Counted from the first letter of the stretch, positions 1 to 10,236 are shown. The stretch is 64,000 nucleotides of DNA from Crotalaria pallida (GCA_037953625.1 CM075655.1:10372001-10436000), one strand, 5' to 3'. Notes: generated by a model from the sequence alone, not told the origin. Translations and numbers: made by a program.

Positions 1-747
1 CACGTGGAACAAATCTGGGAGAGGATGGAAGCGTACCGCCAGAGGCTGGGTATGGACCGGCCACACTCAGATTGTAATCCCCGACCCGGAACATCAATTG
101 AGCGGGACAGACTTAGGACCGTGCTTGAGACAAGTTACGGTTCGCGGATATAAGAACTATAGAGACAAGGTACGTTATGAGGAACGGTGGAACTATACTA
201 CCAGAGATGAAGCAACGATGGAATCCGACGACCCAGCAGAGACATCAACTCGTAAGGTAGCATTCCCGGGGAAGAAGAAAGGACACAAGAAGAAAGAGGA
301 CCTTCATCCGATTGCCTTTGATAGGGTAGTGTAAGAATAGTCTAGTTATTTTAGATCTTGATGCTCTGTTTGTACTCAGGATTACCAAAGTGATGAACTA
401 TTACTGTACTCTAACTATTTTGAAGCAAGCCCGACGTTTTATGACAACACTCTTTTATGAAATATACTTAAGATCTTTTCGGGCAATGAATGAAAGAGTC
501 TAAGATGAAATCAAACTGTTTCCTGAATGAAACATTTTCGACAAATAAAGTAAAGGAGTTGGATCCAAGTAACTACTCGGTTTTCAAAAGAGACGGTTAA
601 AGAACATCAACCACTTTTCAAGTATGTTCTCGATTCCCTTCAACAATAAGTTACAATAACGTTTTCAAAAAAAAAAAATGGCCTCATTTTTGCAACCTTA
701 ATAAACAAAAGTCAATTATTTTGGTTTCCGAAAACCGGGCTGTTACA
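1..747 (+). mobile_element. 3' part of an old LTR-type retroelement, ends TGTTACA
   Basis: The stretch ends with a pyrimidine/purine pattern and CCGGGCTGTTACA at 735-747, the typical 3' terminus of the TGTAACA...TGTTACA LTRs elsewhere in the window. An open frame runs from before the window start to 334 (ATG at 98, 78 codons, very basic and acidic, Lys-rich near its C-terminus); it matches no family I recognise. By analogy with the LTR-encoded frames at 9751 and 24537 it might be an LTR exon, but this is a guess. The 5' end of the element lies outside the window. Confidence 0.45.
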
Positions 748-1189
748 AAATCTATCTCGATGAGGCTTCTGCAGTAGACTTCAGCAAGAAAGATTAGATA
801 TCAAGATTAGTAGTAGGTAATTTCCTTGAGCACTGTATACCCTGCAACTACTTGGTTAACATTGCTATATCATTTTGTACCCCGTTTGGTGTTTTATTAA
901 ATGTGGTTTTTAAGGAACATGGTTTTATGAAACAAGAAATGAAAATGTTTTCTCAAAACAAATTTATGAAGCCAAGTTACAAAGTGCAATGTTAAGTAAC
1001 ATCTCGGTTTGGAACTTGACGTGTGATGTGTGACATGAGAATATTATTTTATTACAATTAAGATAATGAAATGTTTTTGAACCTAAAGGTTCTCATGTCC
1101 ATGTCACCTTGAAAAAAAAAATTTACCCAAATTTTCACTATTTTGTTAAAGAGATGGTGTTTTCAAGTTTCCGAAATCGGGGTGTTACA
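748..1189 (+). mobile_element. LTR 3' end fragment, related to the LTR at 52348
   Basis: It ends CCGAAATCGGGGTGTTACA at 1171-1189. The last 300 bases resemble the reverse complement of 52348-52640: both contain a CATCTCGGTTTGGAACTTGA segment followed by a CATGAG tract, a poly-A/T run, TTTTCA and the same terminus. The fragment abuts the 3' flank of HIPP-A. The break at 747/748 suggests that one element was inserted into another. No target duplication can be checked. Confidence 0.55.
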
Positions 1190-1613
1190 ATAAACATATA
1201 TAAACAAAATATATGATTATGAAGAAGCTTGGACTTTGGGAGAAATGAGACAGACATGAGTTCTTTTTGTTCACAACCTTCTTTATTTTGTTTTATTTCC
1301 ATTTTTGAAAAATATAAACACATAAACATCTTCACGGAGGAAACAAACCCCTTCCAGACCCCAATTACATCTTACACTCCCCAAGAGACCATAAATATAA
1401 TAAACTCTACATATTACTCCCTTTTGGTAACTTAAATTTCAACTTAAAATAAAAAACAACAAAATAAAATTTAAATTCAAACTAAAATTAAAAACTCATT
1501 TCCATTTTATAACGTTGTCCCAGATAAGAGAAAAACCTTGACTTGAAACTTTGATGTCGTCACCATCACCACCCTCTGTTGACATCACCACCACCACCAT
1601 GATCCATTTCCCT
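1190..1613. other. 3' flank of HIPP-A, no gene seen
   Basis: AT-rich sequence between the LTR fragment and the HIPP-A stop codon. It probably holds the HIPP-A 3' untranslated region (minus strand). I see no coding frame of its own. Confidence 0.4.
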
Positions 1614-3923
1614 TCACATGACATTGTAGCTTGAAGTATTCTCATCATTGAAGTAATTATAAGATTCTGGAGTAGGAGCAAGATGAGGAGGACAGGGATA
1701 GGTGTAAGAAGGAGGATACATATAATCCATTTGGATAAAAGGCTTAGAATACATCATTGGCTGCTTAAATCTTTCATTTTCATTCCCCGATGATGCCTTT
1801 TGTTGGTGCATCATCGCAGCCATGAGTTGTTGCTGTTGGTAAGGATTTCCAGCTATCATCTCTAGGCCAACAGCTTGAAAGTATCCACCTCCAGCACCGA
1901 CACCACCACCAGCACCACCTTGAAAGTATCCACCTCCAGCACCACCACCACCACCTTGAAAGTATCCTACACCAACACAGTCGCCACCACCTTGAAAACA
2001 TCCACCTCTAGCACCACCGCCCTCACCACCTTGAAAGTATCCACCTTGAGAACCACTGCCAATAACTTGAAAGTTTCCACCTCAGCACCACTTCCACCAT
2101 CGTCACCAGGAAACACAACTGGAGGGAGGCCTTGAACATATGAGAGGTTATCCATTTGGTTCATTGGTAATGACATGTTACTCAAGAGTCCTCCCATTGG
2201 GATGCTTAAGTTATCACCCATGGGGCCAACATTAGCCCCATTCTTCCCATGTTGACCACCACCACACATCTTCAGCAATCCATTGTTCATATTTTGAATA
2301 CCATGTTCAATCATTCCATTAACACCTCCTTTCTTTACATTATTTCCTTGGACATGAACTGCTCCAACATTGCATCCATCAGTACCACCGTCGCCACCAC
2401 CTTTGTTCCCATTGCTTGCAGTGTTGCCACCATTATTTCCTCCCTTATAAGCATTCATCATTTGTGGATGATTCCCACCCATCATACTATAACCATCATT
2501 CATCCTTTTCTGAGCATGCATCATTTGAAGATTCATCATGTTATTCTTAGACCCACCAATCCTGCCCTTTTGAGCATTCATCATCTGCTGGTTCATCATT
2601 TGCGAATTCATCAAGTCATTCATAGCATCACCAATCTCACCCTTTTGTAAAGTGATCATGTCCTTCATAGAACCACCATTACCACCATTTTGAGCATTCA
2701 TCATATTTTGGTTCATCATTTGTGCATTCGTCATTTGAGGATTCATCATTCCGCTCATCGTCATTTGATTTCCATAACCCACGGGTGGCATCTTCATATT
2801 ATTCATAGGGTGTCCAGGATCAACCATCTCATCATCAAAGTCCTCATCATCGACATCTTCCAATTCATCGTCAGACAAGTCACTATCTTCTTTAGGAATA
2901 TTGAACTTCTCAGTCTTCATGTCAGAGTTCTGATTAGTCGGTGGCATCTTTACATCTTTCAATTGAGGCGTTGGCTTCAAATCTTGAGCTTTCATTTGTG
3001 GATATGGTTGAAGATGTGGCATCTGTTGCATCTGTTGTTGAAGTTGTTGAAGATTCAACCCTTGTTGACCACCACCACCGTCGTTGCAATTACCAACGCC
3101 ACCCTTGGGCTGGTTATTTCCACTTTCGCACTTTTGATTCAGACCTATGTTGTTACTCTCATTTTCACCATTGACAATCTGCATGTTCTTCATTTTATTC
3201 GCAAGTTGGTTTGGGATGTTGTTGCCATTGTTATTGTTCGCTTCAAGAGCACCACCCCAAAGTTCAGCATGTTTGTTTGATTTTGCAAGCTTATTGATGA
3301 GAACTTCAGGGCCCACAATCCCTGAAACTATGACTTTGCCTTGTTCAAAATCTATCTCAACTATAAAGACCCCTGAAAAAATGATCCAATAAATTAAAGA
3401 AATAAACTACAACTTTAAGAATCGCGATACGAACAGTGATATGTGATATAGCATTTTAGTTTGTTTTTTTTTTGTTTTCTTAAAATTATAGATAAAGAAT
3501 ACAACTTCTAAGAAAATGTGGGGCAATAGAGTAGCATCAGTTTTTTCTCCTTTTCTAACAGATAATTTTAGTGAAATAGATAGTCGCATACCATCAATCT
3601 TCTGCAAGATCCTCTTCACGTTTTGCTTGCATCCTTCACAATGCTTGTTAACTTTAAGAGTACATTTCTACAAGCACAGCCAATCAAAAACAAAATACAT
3701 AGTAAAGAGAAAATTTCATAGTCAATATCCTATAATTAAAATGAGAGAAAAAAATTTACTTTATCATAAACAACATACACAAAATGCCTAAAAGAAAAAA
3801 CTTGCAACACATATAAGTAAAGGTTTGAAAATAATAGTTGAAATGAGAAAGTGGTAGATATGATGAAAGTGATAAGAGATGTGATAGAGTTACCTGAATC
3901 TTCATAAACTCTTCTTTACTCAT
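1614..3923 (-). pseudogene. HIPP-A: heavy-metal-associated (HMA) isoprenylated plant protein, three exons, frameshifted
   Basis: HIPPs are plant metallochaperone-like proteins that bind metal through an HMA fold and are normally anchored by prenylation of a C-terminal CaaX cysteine. Exons on the minus strand are 3894-3923 (MSKEEFMKIQ, donor GTAA), 3592-3667 (HMA strand and helix, with metal motif HCEGC then KQNVKRILQKIDG, donor GTATGC) and 1614-3372 (VFIVEIDFEQGKVIVSG, then KHAELWG). After the HMA domain comes an Asn/Gly/Met/Gln-rich tail, an acidic stretch and Gly-rich repeats ending GGYFQ. One base is missing near 2081-2084 in a GGTGCTGGAGGTGG-type repeat: exon lengths sum to 1865, one short of a multiple of three, and the frame then continues cleanly to the natural end. 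The last residues are YNVM, where HIPPs have C-a-a-X; TAC replaces a Cys codon. Predicted length without the shift is about 621 residues, normal for the large HIPPs. It could be a recent pseudogene or an assembly error plus a real CaaX loss. Confidence 0.85.
2081..2084 (-). other. single-base frameshift in HIPP-A exon 3
   Basis: On the minus strand the Gly-rich repeat units read GGTGCTGGAGGTGG-like elsewhere (for example around 1885-1900 and 1930-1945), but here one G is absent. Upstream frame runs on to 1967 as unrelated residues. Downstream of this point the expected GGYFQ repeats and the MIAGNPYQQQQ tail resume in another frame. Confidence 0.8.
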
Positions 3924-4352
3924 TTTTTAAACACCTATTGGACCAAAATTCAGAAATGTTAGTAATAGATCTGATAAACAGAGATATTAAAACAAAACAT
4001 AATAGCTTCTAGCTAGCAAACTCTATATATGGTTGTGGAGACTTTGGAAGCAAACACATAATCAATAACATACGAGAAAAGGAAAGTGTGCCTGAAAAAG
4101 TAAAGGAGTCTGATCAAACAACGGCTCGGACTTAAGATAGAGAGAGACAGTAGTTTACAAAATTGGTGAGCAGTAGTTAAAATCTTTGAAACATGTGTAT
4201 TTGTGGGTGAAAGAGATAGAAAGAAGAAGAGGCTATTAAGAAAGAAAGAAAGGAAACAAACACCAGAGAGAAACGAGAATGGTGCTACTACTCTTGTAAG
4301 AAGACATGGTTATTATTTTTATGTGGTGTATGTTTTGCATATCTACATTGAC

Positions 4353-4360
4353 TTTTTATA
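4353..4360 (-). promoter_or_regulatory. TATA box of HIPP-A
   Basis: TATAAAAA on the minus strand, about 430 bases upstream of the exon 1 ATG, leaving room for a 5' leader. The same position in HIPP-B reads TATCAAAA (29836-29843) and lies just before the 20-kb insertion. Just upstream (plus coordinates 4380-4460) HIPP-A carries a tandem pair of a roughly 46-base unit, present once in HIPP-B. Confidence 0.5.
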
Positions 4361-5432
4361 CTGGCATAAAGCAAACCCCACAATGCCCCACCACTTTAAC
4401 TGTGGTTAGGTGGAGTGTCAATGCCCCACCACTTTAACCATGGTTAGGAGGAGTGTCAAGCTTGGCTCAGAAACCATCTTTTAACTCATTTCTATCATAT
4501 TTGATTAAGCTTCGCCAAGAATAGTCAATCGCTAACTTACCGACTCTATGTGACGTGGGAATGCTCAAAATACATAAATGGTACTCCCACCGTTCCTATT
4601 TATATGTCCTATTTCAAATAAAACACATCCAATAAGAAATGTTATCATTACTTAGATTTCCAATGCATTAATTATTTTTTTCCTGTTATACCCTTTCTCT
4701 CTCTATAATCAATAATTTTACTCCACTACTTACGTAAACCAATACCTATTGAATAGGGTCAATCATGAAAAATAACATTTATTACACTTTTCAAATCCTC
4801 AAAAGGACAGATAAAAAAGAACAAAAAACTTCTTCAAAAAAGGATAGTTAATAAGGAACGGAGGTAATAAATGATAATATTCAAGTTTAAAAATGGTATT
4901 TTATATTTTTTTTATTAAATATTTTAATTATTAAAGGTCAAAATACTATTAAAAAAAAGTGGACCAGTCTTTAATTTTAAGAATAAAATATAGTAGATTT
5001 TATATTTTTATCTTTATTTAAATATTTATTTTATTTATTATTTTCATTTTCATTAACCGCATAAAATATTAAACATATTTTCAAAATGTTACTCCTTTCA
5101 TTCTTTATTATCTAGTATCCTTTTATGTTTTTATGTCCTAAGATAGAGATAATAGAGAATTATGGGAGTTAATAATGCGATTTTAATAATTAACACTAGG
5201 AGTTTAAATGTTTTGAGTAGACCCAAATACTTAGGATATGTTTGGGAGGAGGATTTCGGAGGAGTTTAACCAAAATGATTGACTTATGACAATTGAAGAG
5301 ATTATTTTACTTTCGTAAACCTTTAGGACTAAAATGATGAGTACTTACGATCCTAAGGACGAAAATGACAATTTATTTAATTATATTTATGAGTATGTGT
5401 GTGTGAGCGAGTGTTTGAGACTCTAAAATACC
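4361..5432 (-). repeat. HIPP-A upstream region, one arm of an inverted duplication
   Basis: This sequence is similar to the reverse complement of 29090-29835 over its whole length: shared landmarks are the CATTCCCACGTCA segment near 4550, the tract of AT repeats, and the CTCCTTCGAAATCCTCC-like block (reverse complement near 5250). Similarity stops near 5432 / 29090, marking the outer end of the duplicated segment. No other gene is visible. Confidence 0.7.
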
Positions 5433-5704
5433 TTTTTTACACAAAATTGTATTGGTTTAGAGTCTACACCACTTATTAAATATCTTAAAGTATTAACTTG
5501 AAATATTTTCTGCACTAGATTTGTTGCAAATTTGATGAGACAAATTTTTCAAATTTAGGGGGAGGTAAAAATAATGGAAAACCAAGATATAATAATAGGA
5601 TTCAATAACAATATTCCATTTTGATCTCCACATACATAAACTTGAATTATATGTTCATAAAACTATCACTTACAATGAATTGCCAATTCGCCAGCACTAA
5701 ATGC

Positions 5705-5946
5705 GAGTAATATGTCAGATTAGTCCCTGACTTTGTAAGCGTTGGTCAAGTTAGTCCCTGACTTTATCGAAATAGCAATTTAGTCCCTGAGATTTCATTT
5801 TAATTCACATACGTCCCTATCTTTATCCCATTTTAAAGCAAATACATCCTTGTGATAGTGACGGTAGGGACTAACTTGATCGACGTTCTCCTATCTCAGG
5901 GACTATATTGCTATTTCGATTCAGGGACTAATCTGACTTATTACTC
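5705..5946. mobile_element. Mutator-type MITE, 242 bp
   Basis: It starts GAGTAATATGTCAG and ends CTGACTTATTACTC, giving terminal inverted repeats of about 28 bases with one mismatch that run on into TTAGTCCCTGA. The inner part also folds back (AAATAGCAATTTAGTCCCTGA against its complement near 5905). The flanks are identical 10-bp direct repeats, CACTAAATGC at 5695-5704 and 5947-5956, the duplication size typical of Mutator-like elements. It has no coding capacity. Confidence 0.85.
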
Positions 5947-5956
5947 CACTAAATGC

Positions 5957-6229
5957 ATATGATAGAATTGAAATTTCATTAAAAGTCAAAATCTAATTAC
6001 GCCAAAAGCATGATCAACCAATAATTTTAAACATAAAAATCCAAGGAATAAAATGGAGCGAAGTGAGCATAATTGAAATTGTGAATTCTCCTCATGGAAA
6101 ATAGGAATGTGAACAACTATAAGATGTAAATGAGAAATACTAGAAATGATATCTTTATAAATTATGTCTCTACCAGAAAGGATAGATGGAACCTAAATGA
6201 AGTGATTATTAATGAGAAATGTGGTCATG
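5957..6229. other. AT-rich spacer, nothing recognised
   Basis: No coding frame, repeat or regulatory site that I can support. Confidence 0.4.
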
Positions 6230-6720
6230 CAATAGCAATTGGAATTTTGAATGAAAAGGAGGATCTAAAACCAAAGATAATTGAACAATGTCGACAAAGA
6301 AATTATTAGCCAATATAGAAACAAACAATTCTTGAGAATTAATTAATGTCACTTGAGAAATGAGAATCTTCAGGACCTGTAGTTCCAACACCTCAAGGTG
6401 TACACAATAGGCTATTAGTGGGTATTCATAAGAAAACAAAATGAGAAGAAGTTATTGGACAAAAAGCTAGACTTGTAGCTTTTACACAAAAATGAGTTGA
6501 TTATGAGGAAATATATTATCTAGTGGTGAATACAATTTTAAGATTTAGTTTGTCAGTCTTGGAAGAACTTATAATGCATCTTACGAACATTGTGACAACA
6601 TATTTTTTTACAACACTTGTTAATAATAGTTACATTAAAATCATTGAAGGATTGAAAATATAAAAACAAATATCTCGAGATGAAATATTTGTTTTTTCGA
6701 TTTGTCTTGGATCTATCACA
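6230..6720 (+). pseudogene. Decayed Ty1/copia reverse transcriptase fragment
   Basis: Translating the plus strand across frames gives remnants of the copia RT N-terminal half in the right order: a CRQRN-W segment (about 6290), a VPTPQGV-like segment (about 6385), the QKARLVA block (6456), the DYEE-Y---V block (6500), then RFSLSVL and an MHL---V-T-Y segment. Stops and frameshifts break every part. No LTRs remain nearby. Confidence 0.75.
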
Positions 6721-7530
6721 GGATCAAGTATTTATAAAATCGAATTTTTGTCTCATAAAGTTATGGTAAGCACGTTTTAACATTAAGGACATGAAATAAA
6801 AAAGATAACAAAAATCTTGGAGCTGAAAAATCTAAGATCTACTTTAATGTTAGGGTTATGGTTTTAATCATAGTGCATGACACATAAATATAGTATGTTA
6901 GTAAGCCCTCTATTTAATAAGTGAAGTTGAAGGTTTAGCCATTGTTATTTTCCAAACCGAGGGTTTACTGTTCAACTCTCTTATATTTCAAACCATCTAC
7001 GAAAATAATGAAAAACCAACATTCACAACTTTAGTTGTTAAATAAATGAGTAAGGAAGAAAGTATTTCATACCTTCTAGCTCAATCGTAGAGAAGATAAT
7101 ATAATTTCAAATGCAAATCTTTGATAGTAGTAGTAGAAGAAGAAACGGGAAAACTGAGAAAAGGTGAGAGAACGAAGAAAGAGAAGTGAAGTGAAGGGGG
7201 GATGGATATCTTAAACTTACAAAGTTGAGAGCTTATGATGCCAGTTCTCAGTTCTCAATGTTTTGTATAGTCATATGAGCACTACATTGCAGAGGTGTTG
7301 TGTTGCACGTTCCATAATAAAGTCTTAGTTGCATGTTGGTATTTTATCTTATTTTCAAGAATCAATTTTGTAATCCTAAAATACAATTTTTTTGACTTAT
7401 TTTGATCCATTAATTTTTTTATTTATTAAAAATATTACAATAGTATAATAACTATTTTAATATTGAAGTTAAGAAAAATGATTTCTTAATACCTACGTAA
7501 TCAAACCACTAAGTAATGAAAAATGATTTC
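6721..7530. other. Non-coding spacer before the Ty3 element
   Basis: AT-rich DNA with no supported gene. The last five bases (ATTTC, 7526-7530) are the left copy of the target duplication of the element that follows. Confidence 0.4.
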
Positions 7531-7974
7531 TGTAACACCCCAAATTTTCGCTTCCTGATGTAATACAATTGTGATTATTGAAAGATTAATTTATAATTAC
7601 TTTCTTAATCATAATTATATTTCATAAATAAATTAAGTTTAGTATGAGTTAGTATTAGTAATTGCGAAAGTAGAAAAATATTGGAGCAAGAGAATAATAT
7701 GTAAAAATAAGGTTTTTACATATTAGTCCCTGAAAAAGGACCTAGAAGCAATATTAGGAAGGTCTTGGAGGGAAGGGGCATTAAAATAAATATTTTTGAA
7801 AAACTGACCAGAATACTCGAGTATTTCTGGAAATACTCGAGTAATCGAGTCAGTGGAGAACTCGTTAGTGCGGTTGATGAGTCAACCCACAACGAATCTC
7901 GTTTGTTGACACGAAGTCCACTTCAACCAAGCTTCATTGATGTCGTGTCGTCATGCATGATGGTTTAATTCGTG

Positions 7975-7982
7975 TATAAATA
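7975..7982 (+). promoter_or_regulatory. LTR TATA box
   Basis: TATAAATA in the 5' LTR, about 135-160 bases downstream of the two AATACTCGAGTATT-type palindromes. It is the best TATA candidate in the LTR and would start the genomic RNA and the predicted LTR transcript. Confidence 0.6.
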
Positions 7983-8890
7983 CTCAGTAATGGACGAAGA
8001 TCAACCATTTTGGTTGATTCACTCTGAAAACCTTGGCTTAGGGTTTCTAATTTCGTGGTTTGATTCCTCGATTGTGTTTGAGAGTTAAAACGAGAGTGAT
8101 ACACCATTGTAAAGCTCACATCTCGAGCTTTACAAACATATAAAAATCGTGAGTTAAGGTGCTGTGTGGAAGGAGAATCGAGGATCGAAAGGAGAGGGAT
8201 TGTTGCTGCCAAACCAAGTTCCTGAGGTCTGGAAGCCTACTTGGAGCTTCGATTTTGGTAAGTTAATGAGTTCCCTGAATCTCAAATTCGTTTATACCTC
8301 TAGATTAAGTTGCAGAGAACAACTCCTAACCCCGTTCCCTAATTTTTAAAACGATTTTGCATGTTAAATTCTCTGGTTTTGGTGCTCTATTCAAACTGTG
8401 GCTGCATGCAAAGGATTTTTGGGTTTGAGCATCTCCAGCCAATTTCTCTGCAATTTCAGAGTTGAGTCACGAATTTGAGGTAAGGGTGAAGCTATTAATT
8501 CATTAGAATAAGAGTATATGGTGTGGAATTAGGTTGAGAGTCAATGAAAGACTCTATGGGCATAGTTTGAAATAGGATTGAGGCTTGGAGGCTCTTCTGG
8601 ACTTAACTGAGAGTTTGGACATGTTTATTTGGTCACATGTAAGGTGTACCAATGCTGAAAATGGAATGGATATATGTAGAATTGGAATTGGTATGTTAAG
8701 TTGTGGAAAAATGCATTTTTATGCATAATTATTGATAATCTGTGATTCAGTGTTAAATGTTGTTAATTCTGTGTTGGAACATGTTTAAAATGTTGAATGT
8801 AAGCTATATTGATCTTTGGTTTGGACTGGAATGGACTATAATCGAAATTGGTATGTTAAAACTTGATTTTAGTGCTGTCTGTCTGCAAAC

Positions 8891-9182
8891 ACTCGAGTAT
8901 TAGGGGTAATACTCGAGTATTTTGCCTGTTTTGGGAAATCAATTTTCTGGAAAACTCAAGAACACTCGAGTATTCAAATAGAACACTCGAGTATTCTGGA
9001 AATTTTTAAAGTATATTTCTGGAAATGAAAGAACACTCGAGTCTTGCCTGGAACACTCGAGTATATGGTTGAATCTTTGAAAATTTAGTTCTGGAAACAA
9101 AGAACACTCGAGTACCAGGAGGAACACTCGAGTACTTTGATAAATTAAGAAAACACTCGAGCCTGGAGAAGCTTACTCGAGT
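8891..9182 (+). repeat. Array of ACTCGAGT palindromic octamers
   Basis: Nine exact ACTCGAGT copies plus one ACTCGAGC lie in 290 bases, often as AACACTCGAGTA in pairs about 20 bases apart. Starts include 8891, 8911, 8964, 8985, 9035, 9055, 9106, 9126 and 9175. Two more are near the promoter (7815, 7835). The 3' LTR has the same array at about 19622-19913. Confidence 0.9.
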
Positions 9183-9349
9183 ATTTTTGGATCACGACAG
9201 AAATGCAATTTTTCTTTTAACATACCTAATGGGATATCGATTAAGATCAATTATGCTTATGGGAAAAAGTGTCATGTTCCAATAAAAGGACTGGGAAATT
9301 ATTAACAACAGTTTAACCCACTGAAGGAATAATATTGGATGCACATAAT

Positions 9350-9542
9350 AAGATTATTGGTTAATCTTGGTGTATAATTTTTATGTGCATACATGCATGG
9401 TGTAAGGTTGGGGATAATCCGGTGGTAACTGGCTCGATGACACATTTTGGTAATGTGGGCAGCATTTGGGAATGCTGTTACGTCTTGGTGACATTGTGTG
9501 CACACTCTCCGAGCAGTTTCACAATACATGTTGGTCATGTAT
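9350..9542 (+). repeat. Hairpin array with constant TTGGT loop
   Basis: Successive inverted repeats share the loop TTGGT but have different stems: AAGATTA/TAATCTT (9350-9368), CACATT/AATGTG (9441-9457), CAGCATT/AATGCTG with loop TGGG (9460-9477), ACGTC/GACAT (9480-9494, one mismatch here, perfect ACGTC/GACGT in the 3' LTR), ATACATG/CATGTAT (9524-9542). The array lies about 200 bases before the predicted acceptor. Confidence 0.85.
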
Positions 9543-9750
9543 GCGAATTATTGGAATGAACGTTCAATGGACAATGGAATTGGGAGACATGCATCATTAC
9601 TCATAATTAATGGTATTGATATAAATGGAATACATTCATCTGCATTTACCTTTGCATTGGACATTTGTAACTGGCTATTGTTACATGTTTTATTTATTCT
9701 TATTCGATTATGTGAATTATGTGCTTACCCCTTATTGCCCATGTTAGGTG

Positions 9751-10236
9751 ATGGCACGCTATCTAGCTTGCATCGAGTTGCGCCCGCTCCCTAGCGGAGT
9801 GTGGTACTACGAGGACCATCGAGCCACATTTGAGGGTGAGGTGGAGGTGACTTTGTATCACCCCAACCCTTTGGCTCGTGTCCGTCCTCGTAGGTTTCGC
9901 ATCCCTATCGTCTATACTTTGCATGTACCCCCTTTCTATGCTTATCATGGACCACCCCCGACTCGACCTGCTCGTCGCTTCCACTCTTTCCGTTTTCGAG
10001 CTGCTACTAGATCTCACCCCTCTGCTTCTCGAGTGATTCGAGAGGAGACTCCTATACCTAGTCCGATGAGTCCGGTTCATGGGACACCCTCAGCGGACCT
10101 AGTGCCCAGTGGTGGGATACCCACTCAGTCGGAGGAGGTAGAGGAGGACCCGGAGGAGGGCGATGGTGAGGACGAGCCAGTCAAGCACTCCACTGGGAGC
10201 CAGTGGGGAGTTGGGGATCCACCAGGTGATGCATAG
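9751..10236 (+). CDS. LTR-encoded protein of unknown function (161 aa), 5' LTR copy
   Basis: The frame starts ATGGCACGC three bases after a predicted splice acceptor and ends at TAG 10234-10236. The protein begins MARYLACIELRPLPSG, has an Arg/Pro/aromatic middle with YHGPPPTR and HSFRFR motifs (about residues 72-90), and an acidic tail rich in Glu and Asp. I do not recognise a domain. A diverged homologue of 156 aa is encoded in the unrelated-looking LTR at 24067-24537 with mainly conservative changes (V/I, L/M, Y/F) in the first 90 residues, which suggests selection on the protein. GC content is clearly higher than in the surrounding LTR. It could be a captured host exon or an accessory retroelement product. 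Confidence 0.6.
   Translation: MARYLACIELRPLPSGVWYYEDHRATFEGEVEVTLYHPNPLARVRPRRFRIPIVYTLHVPPFYAYHGPPPTRPARRFHSFRFRAATRSHPSASRVIREETPIPSPMSPVHGTPSADLVPSGGIPTQSEEVEEDPEEGDGEDEPVKHSTGSQWGVGDPPGDA

Larger units (their letters stand above)
8480..9747 (+). other. Predicted intron inside the 5' LTR
   Basis: Donor GAG|GTAAGG at 8477-8485 and acceptor CCATGTTAG| ending 9747, followed three bases later by the ATG of the LTR open frame. An alternative donor GTAAGT is at about 8257. Equivalent GTAAGG donors and AG|GT acceptors are found in the four other LTR families of this window. No transcript data are available, so this is a prediction. Confidence 0.5.

Noticed and set aside
2249..3280. Plus-strand frames over the HIPP-A coding exon (133 and 196 codons)
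   Set aside because: Antisense shadows of a Met/Asn/Gly-rich coding sequence (they read as His/Ile/Leu-rich); the minus strand has the HMA domain and splice sites.
7765..8349. Frames of 61-92 codons in the promoter-proximal part of the LTR at 7531 (and its 3' copy)
   Set aside because: No similarity to each other across families; the region overlaps the predicted TATA box and leader.
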